The position numbers and the translations under genes were made by a program. 36,342 nucleotides of DNA from Flavobacteriaceae bacterium (lineage in GTDB: Bacteria > Bacteroidota > Bacteroidia > Flavobacteriales > Flavobacteriaceae). Below the pieces are notes generated by a model that saw only the letters and a program-made list of their open reading frames with translations, searched no databases and had not been told where the DNA came from. Positions 7,360 through 18,159 of the stretch are shown here, in pieces. Position 1 is the first letter of the stretch; every line of letters starts with the position of its first letter. The DNA lies in NCBI GenBank assembly GCA_022565635.1, contig JAIUMH010000014.1:1-36342 (forward strand), in the 5' to 3' direction.

Positions 7360-9609
7360 TTAAAACGGATAACCAATAGCAAAATTAAGAAGGGTATTGC
7401 CCGGTTCAAATCGCCAGCTTCTTGCAGGACGTTTTAGCGGAGCGGCAAAGTCAAAACGAATCACAAAACCTTGCACATCTACGCGGAGGCCAACTCCTGT
7501 ACCCATACCTAATTCGTCTAAAAAGTTACTGGAGAATTTTCCTCCTGGTAGCGCTTCGTTATCATTTAGTAACCAAACATTTCCGGCATCATAAAAAACA
7601 GCTCCTTTTAAATAGCTAAAAATCGGGAATCTATACTCCAAATTAGCTTCTAGACGTATGTCACCGGCTTGATCAAAGAAAGATTGGCTTCCTGTTTCTG
7701 GAACATAACTACCTGGTCCTAGTGAACGTATTCTAAATGCCCTTACGCTATACGGTCCACCTGCAAAATATTGTTTTACAAAAGGTAAGGCTTCAGAGTT
7801 TCCATAAGGTAAACCTAAGCCTCCAAAAAGCCTTCCAACTAATTTTTGATCTTCTTCATCTAAATCTATGTTGAATCGGTAGTCAATATCTGCTTTTACA
7901 AACTGGGCAAATTCAGTTCCAAAAATTTTTCTGGTTTCTTCTTTTTCACGTGCAAATAAATCAACTGTATTTCCAGCCGATTCAAAATTGAAATTGAAAA
8001 AATTCTTCCACACTTGGTCTTCTTTTAATTGACTATAAGTAAAGGAATACACCAAACCTGCTATAAACTGTTGGTCAAAACTTCTCCTTAAAAAGGGATT
8101 ATTGTCCAGAATTTCTTCAAATTCATTGCTGGTATTTCCTAATTGAACAATTTCTATATTGATAGGTTTAATGTTGTGGTTCACAAATCTGTTCTGGTCC
8201 CAGGAATAGCCAAATCCAGTTGAGACTGATGTTAGCGTGTACAATCCTGTTCTATTCAAGTAATCAAAGCCTAGACTAAGGTTGGTTTTAGGAATAGAGT
8301 AATCAAACCTCTCATTTAAATCTATGGGAAATAAGAGTCTTGGAAAACTCAAGGTATTTCTCAAACCTAATTGCAATGAACTTAAACCACCCTGGTCTCC
8401 TAAAAACTGACGTTCATACCCTCCATTAAGACTTACTTTAAATTGTTCTCCTCCTTTAAATATATTTCGGTTGATATAGGTAAGATTAAGGTTTGGCCCC
8501 GTAAAGTTATTTGATTTAGTTACCCCTTGCATTTCAAGTCTTACCGATCGTTTATTGGCGGGTGATAAGTAAATATTACCATTGAGTTTTTGGATGATTT
8601 TAGTGGTGTCTAACTCTACTTCTTCATAGTCAATATTCACAAACCTGTACGTTTGTGTGGAGTTTAAGCGTCTACTGGTAAAACGAGAGTTTCTTGGACT
8701 GTATAAATCATTAGGCTCAATTCTTAAAAATGGACGTAAACGTTCGGGTTTAAAAAAAACTTCATTTTGAATAAAATGAATGTTGTCAATGGTTACAGTG
8801 TCCTTTTCCTTTTCTTTGCTTTTTAAACCTGATTTTGGATAGACATTTAAGTTTTGAATTTCAAAAGCGTAAAGTGATTTTTTGGGAGTTTCTTCTTTCA
8901 GCTTCACGTATAAATCAAACTGTTTTTGATCATACGCATTGGTATCTGCTTCAAAAATAACGAAATTAGGATTAAAATTATAATACCCTCTGTCTTTTAG
9001 GCAATCATCTAAATTACCTCTTTCTTTTTTGAACTGATCTAAGCTAAACCTACTTCCTGGCTTGAGTTTTGTTGTTTCTAAGTAAGAAGAAATTTCCTCC
9101 CAGATGGGTAAGTCTTCTTCTATGTTTTTTTCTAGTTCTAATTTGGCCAAACGGTATGCCTCTTTAAGTTCAATTTCGTAGGTTACACTTGCCCTATTTT
9201 TGGAAGTATCAATGCTTACTTCTGAAGAAATTAAAGATTGGAAAAAACCAGAATTTTCGAGTCTATTTTTCATCACTTCCTCTGTATTTTCAACATCTAC
9301 TTGAGAAAGATAAACGGGTCTTTCGCCAATTTGCTTATTCATGAAACGATTAAAAAAACCAGGTTTTTCTTTTCTGGTTTTATAGTGAAAATACAAACCA
9401 GGCCTCATCCATAACACTTTTTTGTTGGGCTTAGGAAAAAGTACATCATCAACTTTTCTGCGCGTTGATTTCTCTATAGATGCCCCTTTATAATTAATTG
9501 AAGCTCCTTTGTACAAGACCTCATCTTCAGGAATAAACTTATTAATTGAACATGAAAAATTCAAAAAAAGGATAAACAAAAATGTTATATGTAAAAATTT
9601 ATTCTTCAT
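7360..9609 (-). CDS. tamL: Outer-membrane Omp85 lipoprotein TamL (BamA/TamA family)
   Basis: This 749-residue protein has a lipoprotein signal peptide ending in LNFSC with the lipidated cysteine at position 20, then POTRA-like periplasmic repeats (about 30-310) and a C-terminal 16-strand Omp85 barrel. The barrel hallmark is the FAGGPYSVRAFRIRSLGPGS stretch near residues 615-635, and the chain ends in an aromatic residue (GYPF), as outer-membrane barrels do. In Bacteroidota this lipidated TamA relative, TamL, pairs with TamB to help build the outer membrane. The start overlaps the tamB stop by 11 bp, so the two are translationally coupled. The DUF490/TamB neighbour makes the assignment firm. 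Confidence 0.92.
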   Translation of the reverse strand: MKNKFLHITFLFILFLNFSCSINKFIPEDEVLYKGASINYKGASIEKSTRRKVDDVLFPKPNKKVLWMRPGLYFHYKTRKEKPGFFNRFMNKQIGERPVYLSQVDVENTEEVMKNRLENSGFFQSLISSEVSIDTSKNRASVTYEIELKEAYRLAKLELEKNIEEDLPIWEEISSYLETTKLKPGSRFSLDQFKKERGNLDDCLKDRGYYNFNPNFVIFEADTNAYDQKQFDLYVKLKEETPKKSLYAFEIQNLNVYPKSGLKSKEKEKDTVTIDNIHFIQNEVFFKPERLRPFLRIEPNDLYSPRNSRFTSRRLNSTQTYRFVNIDYEEVELDTTKIIQKLNGNIYLSPANKRSVRLEMQGVTKSNNFTGPNLNLTYINRNIFKGGEQFKVSLNGGYERQFLGDQGGLSSLQLGLRNTLSFPRLLFPIDLNERFDYSIPKTNLSLGFDYLNRTGLYTLTSVSTGFGYSWDQNRFVNHNIKPINIEIVQLGNTSNEFEEILDNNPFLRRSFDQQFIAGLVYSFTYSQLKEDQVWKNFFNFNFESAGNTVDLFAREKEETRKIFGTEFAQFVKADIDYRFNIDLDEEDQKLVGRLFGGLGLPYGNSEALPFVKQYFAGGPYSVRAFRIRSLGPGSYVPETGSQSFFDQAGDIRLEANLEYRFPIFSYLKGAVFYDAGNVWLLNDNEALPGGKFSSNFLDELGMGTGVGLRVDVQGFVIRFDFAAPLKRPARSWRFEPGNTLLNFAIGYPF

Positions 9610-12600
9610 TTTCTATTCTTGCTTGAGGGGTAGATTTTGGATCCTCATTTTCATTATTCTTCTCTTGGTCTTGCTCCATTTCTTCTGCTTCTTCAAGCTC
9701 TTCTTTTTCTAACTCTTCTAATTTTTTGCTGGTGGCAAACAGAGATTTCCAAAGTTCTTCAAATTCATTAAACTCACGAGTAAAAATCAATGCAATTCCA
9801 CTAACAAATACTTGGCCATCAATCACATTTTCGTATTCGCTTTTTCTAAAGCCTCTTGCCTTCCATCTTCCATCTTCTGTAATTAAATACTCTACACTTA
9901 CATTTCCTAAAGCTACATTAGATTCGCCTGGCCGTTGATCTCCTTGAACGTTTACTTGGCTTCCTGCTTCAACAACTAAGCGGTCATTAAACAATTTTTT
10001 TTGTGCGCTTACATCTACATCTGTTCGTTCTTGCCCTACACCCGTTTCAAAATCGGTATAGGAATTGATATCAAAATTCAGCTCAATACCTGTGTTACCT
10101 GTTAACTTATTAGAAAAAGTATTGAGTTGATCTGCTAAAGCTTGATTCAAGTTGTTTCTAGCTAAAGCAGCGGCCCCACCTTGACTACCATCACTGCCGG
10201 ATTCAGGGTAAAATCGATTCAAAACCAGCAATGAAAACACTTGTTTGTTCAGCTCATCTTCTTGTTGATTTAACTGATTAATTCTGGCGTAAACCGTTCC
10301 GTTGATTGCCGATCTTTGTTCTTCAGGCATGTCTAAGCCAAAACTTAAATAAGGAGAACTTAGGCTTCCTTCTACATCTAAATATACCCAAAAGGGCAAT
10401 TGCCTTCTGTATCTATTTTGTACAGAACTTGCTTCTGAAGCAATTTGTGAAGCCATTAAAGCAGAAGGAGAAGTGTCTAATTTGTAAACTGCACGTATAT
10501 CTAAATCAGCATTATACGGATCTCCATACCAACTTACCTTACTGCCTTGTGCTAAACTGAATTTTCTGGTTACTAAGTTGTATAAGTTAATTTCAAAGAA
10601 ACCTTCATTTACTTCATAAGTTCCTGATAGATCAATATTTCCGTTGGGTTCAACTTGCGCCAATAAATCTCCTTCTCCTTGCAATTGAATTTGATCTCCT
10701 GTACGTTGGTTAAAGATTACAGTGATTTTTGCCCTTGGACTAATTTTAATTTTAGCTTCTATATCAAAGCCCTTAATTAATTGATTAAACTCATGTTCTG
10801 TGGTTCTTGTTAAAATGTCATCTGGATTTGATTTATTCACAAACATAACCACTCCTTCACGGTCCACCACATCGGCTTGAGATTCTGGAATCACAAATGT
10901 AAAATCGGTTGATTTATTGAGTTTAAAGTCTAATTCTAATTTTGGAATATTTAAGTTTCCTGTAAGTTGAGCGTTGAGGTCAAAATTTACTTTTCCATAA
11001 TAAGCGGTGCTTTCATCTCTTTCAGCATCTAAAAGCTGAAATTTTTCTGCCTTAAAGTTAAGGTCAAACTTAGGATTAGAAAGGGGATCGATGTAAATTT
11101 TTCCTGTTGTAATGAATTTGTTTTTTTGAGCATCGGCAATAGTAAATTTTTTAAACTCAATTTCATCTTGGTTAAAGCTTACTTTTTCGTCTCCAAAATA
11201 AAATTTTGTATTCACTGCTTTGGCCTTAAACCCTAAGTCCTTCATTCTTATGTCTCCACGATAAGTGAGTTCATTAGTAGGCCCTTTTAATTTAAAATCA
11301 GAACTTATTTCTCCCTGGCTTTCTTCAATAATTTCAGGTATATAAAACTCCACTAAACTTAAGCTTAAACGCTTTAATTGTGCTCCAACATCAAGTGTAG
11401 GTTGTTCGTTCTCATAAAAGTATTTACCTTGGGCAAAGAGTTCTATTTGCTCTCCTAGGAGTTCCATTTCAGTGGCATAAGTATTGCTTCCATCGGCTGA
11501 AGCATGAAGTTGAAATCTACCTATTTCTTTTTCTTTAATATATAAATCATCAATACTTAGGTCCGCTAAAAAGCCAATTTGTTCAAAAGGTTTGACAACA
11601 ATTAAGTCCCCATTAATTTCGCCTTTTGCAAATAAGGCATCAGGATGAAAATAACTGGTAAGGGTTCCTAATTTAAAATTATTAAATAAAAGTCCAAAAT
11701 GCTCATCTTCAACAGATAAATCATTCCTAATAGCTAACTTTTGCTGTTTTCTCTCAATTTCAAAATTACTAAAGCTTAGACTTTGATTTCCAAATTGAAT
11801 ATAATTTTTGGGATGTGCTTCCCAGTTTTGGCTGTTTAAAATCAATTCATCATCATCTAAACTATACACCCAATACTCTTCTTCTTTTTCAATAAAAGAA
11901 CGAATATAAAAGAAAGGATCATCTCCTTGAAAAGCTTCTAAAGTAAGTTTCCAAAACTCGTCTTCATACTGCCCAGAAAATAAGGTTTTTGCTATTTGAA
12001 ATCCACCGCTTTCTAATTGATCAAAACCAAAACTAAAATCGGCTTTTGTAGGATTGGCATTAACATTTATAGCTAACTTATTTAGCTCAATATCTTTATA
12101 AATTAAATGAGGTAAACTCACATTAGCTCGTATTTCGTTTTTTTCTTCTTTAAAATCAAGGCTGAGTTTTAAGGTATCCATTTCTTTCAAGTCCGCTAAA
12201 TAAACTTCACTTAACAAGGGAACATTAACCAGTTGCATGTCCCATTCTAAATCAATTTTAGACGCATCTATTTCTTCCTCTTCAGGAGTAAAGTCAGTGA
12301 TGTACTTTTGGATATAATTCCAACTGGCTTCCACTAGGTCACTAGGATGTTTATTGGCTTTCAATTGGGTATTTAAAAACTTACTCTTTGTTTTTAAGTT
12401 GGTGTGCTTGGGGCCTATTTGAGCTTCTAAGTCTAATCCGTTAAGTTGGTAAGAGGTGTTTTTATACATGCTTACAAATTCAGGAATGCTCAATCTAAAA
12501 TCAAATTCTTCTGGGATTCCTCTAAATTCTGATTGAACTGTGAACTTAGCTTTGATATCCTCATTAAGCCAACCTAAATTATAAAAGTCAATTCCATTTA

Positions 12601-14683
12601 CCACTAATTCAGGCTGAAATACATAGAAATTATCTGCTAGTTCAACAGTTGAGTTAAGTACAAAATCTAAGTTTTCATCTTCAAAAGTTAAAGAAAAATC
12701 ACCTTTGCTATCTTGAAGCTTTGATTTTACTTGAAGCCCAGCAATAGAATAATTATTCAATTCAAACTGTTCAATATCCAAAGAAAAATCGAAATCAATA
12801 TGGGCTACATCTTTATACTTTCCCTTTGACTCAAAATGCACGCTTAACGGACTTAAATTATCATTTTGAAGTATTTTCTCCAATGCTAATTCCTCAATTT
12901 GAGTTGAAAAATTAAAATCAATTTCTTCTCCTAAATTTACATTTCCAGCTAAAGCAAGATTACCCAAATCGGTTTTCAGCTTAGATTTTGTGGTCCACAA
13001 GTTGGCTTTGTTTTTTAGGCTTCCTTGTAAGTTAATAGCATTAGGTAAAGTTAGGTTATCGACGTATTCTTCATCTAGCCAAACCAAGATATCCTGTTTG
13101 TTAGTTTGAATTTGATAAGTATTCAGTTGGAAGCTTTGAATATCTTTTAAGGCATGCTGAATTCCTCCGGCAAGATTGATTTTTGTCTTATTCCATAGAA
13201 CAAAGGAAGGCTTAATTTCTAAGTTTTCTGAACTTCCCTTCATTTCAATTTTAGATTGAATAGGGTGTCTGGCTAACTTTACTAAAGCATCGTTTTTTTG
13301 GAAGTTAGGAATTAACTTCTCCAATTCGCTTAACTGAAAATAACCCGCTAAATTTAGGTCAAAAAACGAAAAGTTTTCAGGCTGGTTAATAAAATCTGAA
13401 AGTTGTGAAAATTGAATGGCTAAATTACCTCTTAGCTCATTTTCAAGCGCATTGATTTGAAGTTGTTCCAATTGAATTCCTTGGTCAGAAACCTGTAATT
13501 GAAGTCTTGAATTTTTAAGCGAAAGCCCCGTAAACTCCTCAAATTGAAATTGTTTTAACTGGGCTTTTAAATTTTTATCTGTAGGCACATAGCTTACTTT
13601 AGCTAATTCAAAATAAAGCTGGTCTAACTGAAAATTACCTGCATCAAATGCTTTTTTACTTAAACCTTCGCCTTTTGTGGTTTGTGTAAATTTCTGATTT
13701 TTTATCAATAATTGGTCAAAGGCAATTTCCCAATCTGGCCATTCAAAGCTAACTTCCTCATTGGTTTTCTCTTTCTCATTATCTTTTGGAGAGCTTACAT
13801 TCATATTGACCACAGCATCGTTAAGAATCAAATCCTTCCAAGAAACTTTTTTCTGATCCAGGTTGAGTTCAATTAAATTCCAATTAAAATTGCTTATAAA
13901 AGCTGAATAATCATCATCAAAAAACTGTATTTCAGTATTCAATTTAGAAAGTTGGAAGTTGTTAATTTTTAAATTGGGTAAACTTTGATCTATGGTTTTC
14001 TCATCTCCTGATACTTCAGCTACTTTTTCTACGGCATACTGTTTCAGTTGAAGGTCTGAATTCCCAAGGAAAATTTCATCAATTTCAAAATTTAAATTAC
14101 TGAGGTCAAAAACGTCAATGCGCACTAAAAAATCACCCAAATAAATTTCTGCATCTAGGCCTTCCTCTTCATCCAGGTAACTTAGGTTTGTGTTTGTTAA
14201 TTGAATTTTACCAAGCAAAAATTCAAGTTCGCTTTCGCTTTCTTCCTTATCTTCTTCCTCTGAAGCAAAGGCATAAATTAAAAACTGATAGTTAAAATCT
14301 TGGTTTTTATTTCGGTAGATTGTTGATTCAAGTCCGTTAATATGAATGTATTTAAGATCTATTTGTTGCTGTTTAAAAATAGTCATTAACGGAATGCTTA
14401 ACTCTAACTCATCAAAAGAAAGCAGGGTTTTTTGGGCCTGATCTTCCAGGTAAAGTCCCTGAATATTAAGGTTACCATCAAAGGTAAGAAAGAATTTATC
14501 AATGCTAAATTTGGTAGCTGTTTGTTTACTTACGTATTTGGTTACTTGATGGATGATTTTATCTTGACCCCAAGGACTTCTTATTACCAAAACCAGCGTA
14601 GTAAAAAGCAACGCCAATACAAGGAGTGATTTCCCTATAAAGTGCAGTATTTTCTTACCTAAGCTTTTTTTCTTTTTATCCAC
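9599..14683 (-). CDS. tamB: Translocation and assembly module protein TamB (DUF490)
   Basis: This 1694-residue AsmA/TamB-like protein is anchored by one N-terminal membrane segment (about 8-31, starting KKILHFIGKS) and continues as a very long chain of alternating hydrophobic and polar beta strands. This is the beta-taco groove thought to carry lipids or outer-membrane proteins across the periplasm. The C-terminal DUF490 domain lies at about 1270-1640 (features include the VVDREGVVMFVNK and GDLLAQVEPNGNIDLSGTYE stretches). The last 40 or so residues are strongly acidic, rich in E, N and Q. The start is GTG at 14683; a good TAnnTTTG promoter element lies 36 bp upstream. It is co-transcribed with tamL. 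Confidence 0.92.
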   Translation of the reverse strand: MDKKKKSLGKKILHFIGKSLLVLALLFTTLVLVIRSPWGQDKIIHQVTKYVSKQTATKFSIDKFFLTFDGNLNIQGLYLEDQAQKTLLSFDELELSIPLMTIFKQQQIDLKYIHINGLESTIYRNKNQDFNYQFLIYAFASEEEDKEESESELEFLLGKIQLTNTNLSYLDEEEGLDAEIYLGDFLVRIDVFDLSNLNFEIDEIFLGNSDLQLKQYAVEKVAEVSGDEKTIDQSLPNLKINNFQLSKLNTEIQFFDDDYSAFISNFNWNLIELNLDQKKVSWKDLILNDAVVNMNVSSPKDNEKEKTNEEVSFEWPDWEIAFDQLLIKNQKFTQTTKGEGLSKKAFDAGNFQLDQLYFELAKVSYVPTDKNLKAQLKQFQFEEFTGLSLKNSRLQLQVSDQGIQLEQLQINALENELRGNLAIQFSQLSDFINQPENFSFFDLNLAGYFQLSELEKLIPNFQKNDALVKLARHPIQSKIEMKGSSENLEIKPSFVLWNKTKINLAGGIQHALKDIQSFQLNTYQIQTNKQDILVWLDEEYVDNLTLPNAINLQGSLKNKANLWTTKSKLKTDLGNLALAGNVNLGEEIDFNFSTQIEELALEKILQNDNLSPLSVHFESKGKYKDVAHIDFDFSLDIEQFELNNYSIAGLQVKSKLQDSKGDFSLTFEDENLDFVLNSTVELADNFYVFQPELVVNGIDFYNLGWLNEDIKAKFTVQSEFRGIPEEFDFRLSIPEFVSMYKNTSYQLNGLDLEAQIGPKHTNLKTKSKFLNTQLKANKHPSDLVEASWNYIQKYITDFTPEEEEIDASKIDLEWDMQLVNVPLLSEVYLADLKEMDTLKLSLDFKEEKNEIRANVSLPHLIYKDIELNKLAINVNANPTKADFSFGFDQLESGGFQIAKTLFSGQYEDEFWKLTLEAFQGDDPFFYIRSFIEKEEEYWVYSLDDDELILNSQNWEAHPKNYIQFGNQSLSFSNFEIERKQQKLAIRNDLSVEDEHFGLLFNNFKLGTLTSYFHPDALFAKGEINGDLIVVKPFEQIGFLADLSIDDLYIKEKEIGRFQLHASADGSNTYATEMELLGEQIELFAQGKYFYENEQPTLDVGAQLKRLSLSLVEFYIPEIIEESQGEISSDFKLKGPTNELTYRGDIRMKDLGFKAKAVNTKFYFGDEKVSFNQDEIEFKKFTIADAQKNKFITTGKIYIDPLSNPKFDLNFKAEKFQLLDAERDESTAYYGKVNFDLNAQLTGNLNIPKLELDFKLNKSTDFTFVIPESQADVVDREGVVMFVNKSNPDDILTRTTEHEFNQLIKGFDIEAKIKISPRAKITVIFNQRTGDQIQLQGEGDLLAQVEPNGNIDLSGTYEVNEGFFEINLYNLVTRKFSLAQGSKVSWYGDPYNADLDIRAVYKLDTSPSALMASQIASEASSVQNRYRRQLPFWVYLDVEGSLSSPYLSFGLDMPEEQRSAINGTVYARINQLNQQEDELNKQVFSLLVLNRFYPESGSDGSQGGAAALARNNLNQALADQLNTFSNKLTGNTGIELNFDINSYTDFETGVGQERTDVDVSAQKKLFNDRLVVEAGSQVNVQGDQRPGESNVALGNVSVEYLITEDGRWKARGFRKSEYENVIDGQVFVSGIALIFTREFNEFEELWKSLFATSKKLEELEKEELEEAEEMEQDQEKNNENEDPKSTPQARIENEE

Positions 14684-14718
14684 TGGCTCAATCTAATCAA
14701 CTTCAACTAATTATTCTG

Positions 14719-14726
14719 CAAATGTA
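14719..14726 (-). promoter_or_regulatory. Promoter -7 element of tamB
   Basis: On the minus strand this reads TACATTTG, a full match to the Bacteroidota TAnnTTTG consensus, 36 bp before the GTG of tamB. No clear TTG -33 box was found at the right distance. Confidence 0.55.
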
Positions 14727-14842
14727 AAGTTAATAAGCTGAGTTTAGTGAGAATTAGGCTTTCAAAATTTTCAAAAATAATCTTTTTTAAAACCCAAAAA
14801 GTAAGAAATTATGCATGATTAACCTGAATAAAATCCATATGC

Positions 14843-17800
14843 TTATTCTACCTTAACCACTTCAACTGCTTCTTTTTGCAAGTAAACTAAAAATAGTTTT
14901 TCCACCTTGTAGTCAAGTGTTTCTACAATTTGTTGATAAACTTTAATTTGTTCTTGATGCAATACATTTGGGCTACCGGTTTTATAATCTATAATCACCG
15001 CTTTTTTGTTTTGTAAACACAAACGGTCTGGCCGATATAGTTTTCCTTCAAAAGCAATGTCCTGTTCGTTTTTCACTTCCCAGTCACTTTTAAAATAAGT
15101 TTTTAATTCAGGATGTTGAATAACAGATTCTATTTGTTGGGTGTAATAAGAAAGTTTTTCTTGATTAATAATTCCTTGATTTATAGCGGTTTTTAAACTT
15201 AAACTTATTTCATTAGCATGTTCAATTTTTGAGAGAATCCAGTGAATAATATTCCCTTCTTCAAGCGCTTCTTGGCGTTCATCTTGCCATAAATTTACTC
15301 CCTGACCTGCAAAATTCAACTCTTGGCGAATGCTTTTTGCTGTCAATCCAAATTTCCTATCTTGGTGGGTTGTAGATTTTTCCTTCTGAAAAGAGGAATT
15401 AAAATCAACTTGCTTGCCAAATGTATAATGCAGTTGACCTTCTTCAAAAACTCCTTTTTCAACCAGGTAATCTTGAAGTAAACTTGCGTATGTGTTTTTG
15501 TCAAAAGCTAGACCATCTTTACCTGTTTTACAAGAGGATAAAATGTACATTTCTTTTGAAGCACGGGTTAAAGCAACATAAAACACATTTAAATCTTCTA
15601 AGGTTTTTTGACTTTTCCAATGTTCAAAAAGCGGTAGTAAATGGGTTGGTAATATTTGCTCTAAGCCATCACTTCCGTTAATTAAAGCAAACGGAATAGG
15701 ATAGTTTTCTAAAGGAATCCAAAAGCGTTCTTTGGTTAAATTGCCAATTTTTTGATCTAAGTAAGGAATAATCACCACCGGAAACTGAAGGCCTTTACTT
15801 TTATGTATGGTCATAATTTGCACTGCATTTTCTCCCGCCGGTGCGCTGATGCTTTTTTTGTCTTTTTGTTTCTCCCAATACTTAACAAAGCTTCCTAAAT
15901 CAGATTCGTTTTTGGTGCTGAACTGAAAAATTTCATCTAAGAAAAACAACAAATGTGCAGAAGCTTTTTCATGTAAACCAAAACTTTGTATGGCCATTTC
16001 TACCGCATCATAAACCGGTAAACTCTCAAATTTTTCAATGGAGAAATCTATGTTTAAATCCTTCAAAATAGCCTGTAAAGAAGACTTATGAATCTTGTTT
16101 TTTAAACTTTCTAAATCAACTTCCAATGCATTGAAGCCATGCAAATATTGAATCACTTTGTATTTGTATTCGTGTTCATTGGGCTGTTGAATTAATTGCA
16201 TTAAATGAAACAAAAATTGAACTTCGGTATGGTTATGAATTAACAAAGTTTCTGAAGAAATAATAGGAATTCCTTCTTGGCTGAGTTTTTCTGCAATGGT
16301 TACCCCTTCTTTCTTACTGCGGACCAAAATACAGCAATCAGCATAATTTAAGTTTCGCTCATTCACGCACTGGCGAATAATTTTACTTACTTCTTCTGGA
16401 AAGACTTCATTTTTTTCATTCGCGTCAGCCGATTCTAAAAACGAAACCTCAACATATCCATTGGTTTTTGAAGTATTTTCAATTTGATTTTGCTGGGCTT
16501 TTGAAAACAAATCTTGAATTAGCTCTTGCGGGTAATACTTGCTTACAAAATCAAATAAGCTATTGTTAAAATGAATGATTTGATACTCGCTTCTAAAATT
16601 GTATTCCAGCTGATGCACTTGTATAGGAAATAGCTTGTTTTCTTCAGATGAAAGTTCAATAAATTGTTGGGCGTCACCTCCTCTCCAAGCGTAAATAGAC
16701 TGTTTGGCGTCTCCAACCAAGGTCAAACTACCCGGCAGATTATTGGCATAAACACCCGACAGCGCATCTAAGGCTAAAGGTTGTATGTTTTGCCATTGCA
16801 TTTTAGAAGTATCCTGAAACTCGTCTATAAAATAATGCTGAAACCTGTCGCCTAAGCGTTCATAAATAAAAGGCGTAGGCTGATTTTTAATCTGCTCACT
16901 AATCTTTTGATTAAAATCTGAAATTAAAAGTAAATTTCTGTCTTTTTTTATATTCTGAAGAAAATTTTCAACCAAATTCAGCAAAGCCAACTGAGTGAGG
17001 TTTTTAATGATTTTTTGTTTCAATTGAATTTCTAAGTCAACATCTCTACAAGCGTAAAACAAATCGATGATTTCATTTTTAATACCATCAATAATTGACT
17101 TAATATCCTCTTTTTCCTTTTTGTTGTAAAACTTGGCTGTTTCTATGTTAGTTTGCCATTGAGCATCGTAAACTTTGTTTATACTTCCGTTTTCCTTTAT
17201 TTTTTTAAAATAGTTAGGAAGGGTTGATCGGGTAAAATGCGTGTTTTTTAAATTGTTTTTTTCCAGTAGTTCAAAAAACTCTTTTGCCTTTTGTTGATTG
17301 GTTTTTATAGCCTTTTCAATTTCAGAAAAAAGCTGTTTTTTGGTAGTAGAAAATGCAGCAATTTTAAAATGACGCAACGCCTGCACTTGTTGATAGTGGT
17401 TTTCATTGAGAAGAATTTGAGCAATTTCAAAAATATCTAAACTGATGTCGCCACTTTTATCTTCAGAAGTTTTTTCAATTACAAAATCAATTAAAACCTG
17501 GGTTAATTCTTGGTCCTCCCCAGCTTGATCAATTAATCGTTCAACAGCTTCCTGAAGTAAATCAAGGGTATTTAATTCAATTTCAAAATTGGTAGATAAG
17601 CCCAAATCTTTGGCAAAAGTTCTAATAATTCTATGGGTAAAAGCATCAATTGTAGAAATTTCAAAACCAGCATAATTGTTTAATATATTTCGAAGAATGA
17701 AGCGTGATTTTTTTTGAATTTCTTCATCAGAGGCCTGAACCTTTTCTTTTAGTTTCTGGTAAAAATCTTGATTATCGCCATCTGTTTTTCCTTCAGCAAA

Positions 17801-17995
17801 ATCCATTAAATAGCCTAAAATTCTGCTTTTCATTTCGCCAACGGCTTTGTTGGTAAAAGTAATAGCCAACGTTTTCTGAAATGCAAAATAATCTTCGGTG
17901 GTGTAGAGCAAACTCAGGTAATCTACCGCTAAGGTAAAAGTTTTACCCGATCCGGCTGAAGCGTTGTACACTTTAAAATTGACGCTGTTTTCCAT
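14843..17995 (-). CDS. AddA/RecB-like UvrD-family helicase with C-terminal PD-(D/E)XK nuclease
   Basis: This 1050-residue protein has all the UvrD/RecB helicase motifs: Walker A NASAGSGKTFT at 11-21, motif Ia TFTNKAVGEMKSRI, Walker B IDEFQDTSKMQWQN, GDAKQSIYAWRGGD, the arginine motif LEYNFRSE, MTIHKSKGLQFPVV and VALTRASKEMYIL. Near the C-terminus (about 980-1005) the RPDRL and VIIDYKTG stretches form a RecB-type nuclease site (D, D-x-K). Proteins of this kind resect double-strand breaks for recombination and degrade foreign linear DNA, together with an AddB-like partner. That partner is probably the plus-strand gene at 20240-22960. The two genes face away from each other, with a 2.2-kb island between them. 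Confidence 0.93.
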   Translation of the reverse strand: MENSVNFKVYNASAGSGKTFTLAVDYLSLLYTTEDYFAFQKTLAITFTNKAVGEMKSRILGYLMDFAEGKTDGDNQDFYQKLKEKVQASDEEIQKKSRFILRNILNNYAGFEISTIDAFTHRIIRTFAKDLGLSTNFEIELNTLDLLQEAVERLIDQAGEDQELTQVLIDFVIEKTSEDKSGDISLDIFEIAQILLNENHYQQVQALRHFKIAAFSTTKKQLFSEIEKAIKTNQQKAKEFFELLEKNNLKNTHFTRSTLPNYFKKIKENGSINKVYDAQWQTNIETAKFYNKKEKEDIKSIIDGIKNEIIDLFYACRDVDLEIQLKQKIIKNLTQLALLNLVENFLQNIKKDRNLLLISDFNQKISEQIKNQPTPFIYERLGDRFQHYFIDEFQDTSKMQWQNIQPLALDALSGVYANNLPGSLTLVGDAKQSIYAWRGGDAQQFIELSSEENKLFPIQVHQLEYNFRSEYQIIHFNNSLFDFVSKYYPQELIQDLFSKAQQNQIENTSKTNGYVEVSFLESADANEKNEVFPEEVSKIIRQCVNERNLNYADCCILVRSKKEGVTIAEKLSQEGIPIISSETLLIHNHTEVQFLFHLMQLIQQPNEHEYKYKVIQYLHGFNALEVDLESLKNKIHKSSLQAILKDLNIDFSIEKFESLPVYDAVEMAIQSFGLHEKASAHLLFFLDEIFQFSTKNESDLGSFVKYWEKQKDKKSISAPAGENAVQIMTIHKSKGLQFPVVIIPYLDQKIGNLTKERFWIPLENYPIPFALINGSDGLEQILPTHLLPLFEHWKSQKTLEDLNVFYVALTRASKEMYILSSCKTGKDGLAFDKNTYASLLQDYLVEKGVFEEGQLHYTFGKQVDFNSSFQKEKSTTHQDRKFGLTAKSIRQELNFAGQGVNLWQDERQEALEEGNIIHWILSKIEHANEISLSLKTAINQGIINQEKLSYYTQQIESVIQHPELKTYFKSDWEVKNEQDIAFEGKLYRPDRLCLQNKKAVIIDYKTGSPNVLHQEQIKVYQQIVETLDYKVEKLFLVYLQKEAVEVVKVE

Positions 17996-18159
17996 AGGTG
18001 AATTTTCAAAATGTGAAAGTACTAATTTTAGGTGAATTTTCAGGGGTTAAATTTCAGCTCATTCATTGCTTACTTATTTTTAGGTTTTTTTGGGGGGAGC
18101 CTTATGTCTGATAGTGATAGTTTGATTATACTAGTGTTAGTGTAGTTTGATTTCTAAAT

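Noticed and set aside
10306-10560. Plus-strand frame of 84 residues inside tamB, and similar plus-strand frames elsewhere in tamB and tamL
   Set aside because: They lie opposite long, well-supported genes and resemble no protein; they are shadows of the beta-rich coding sequence.
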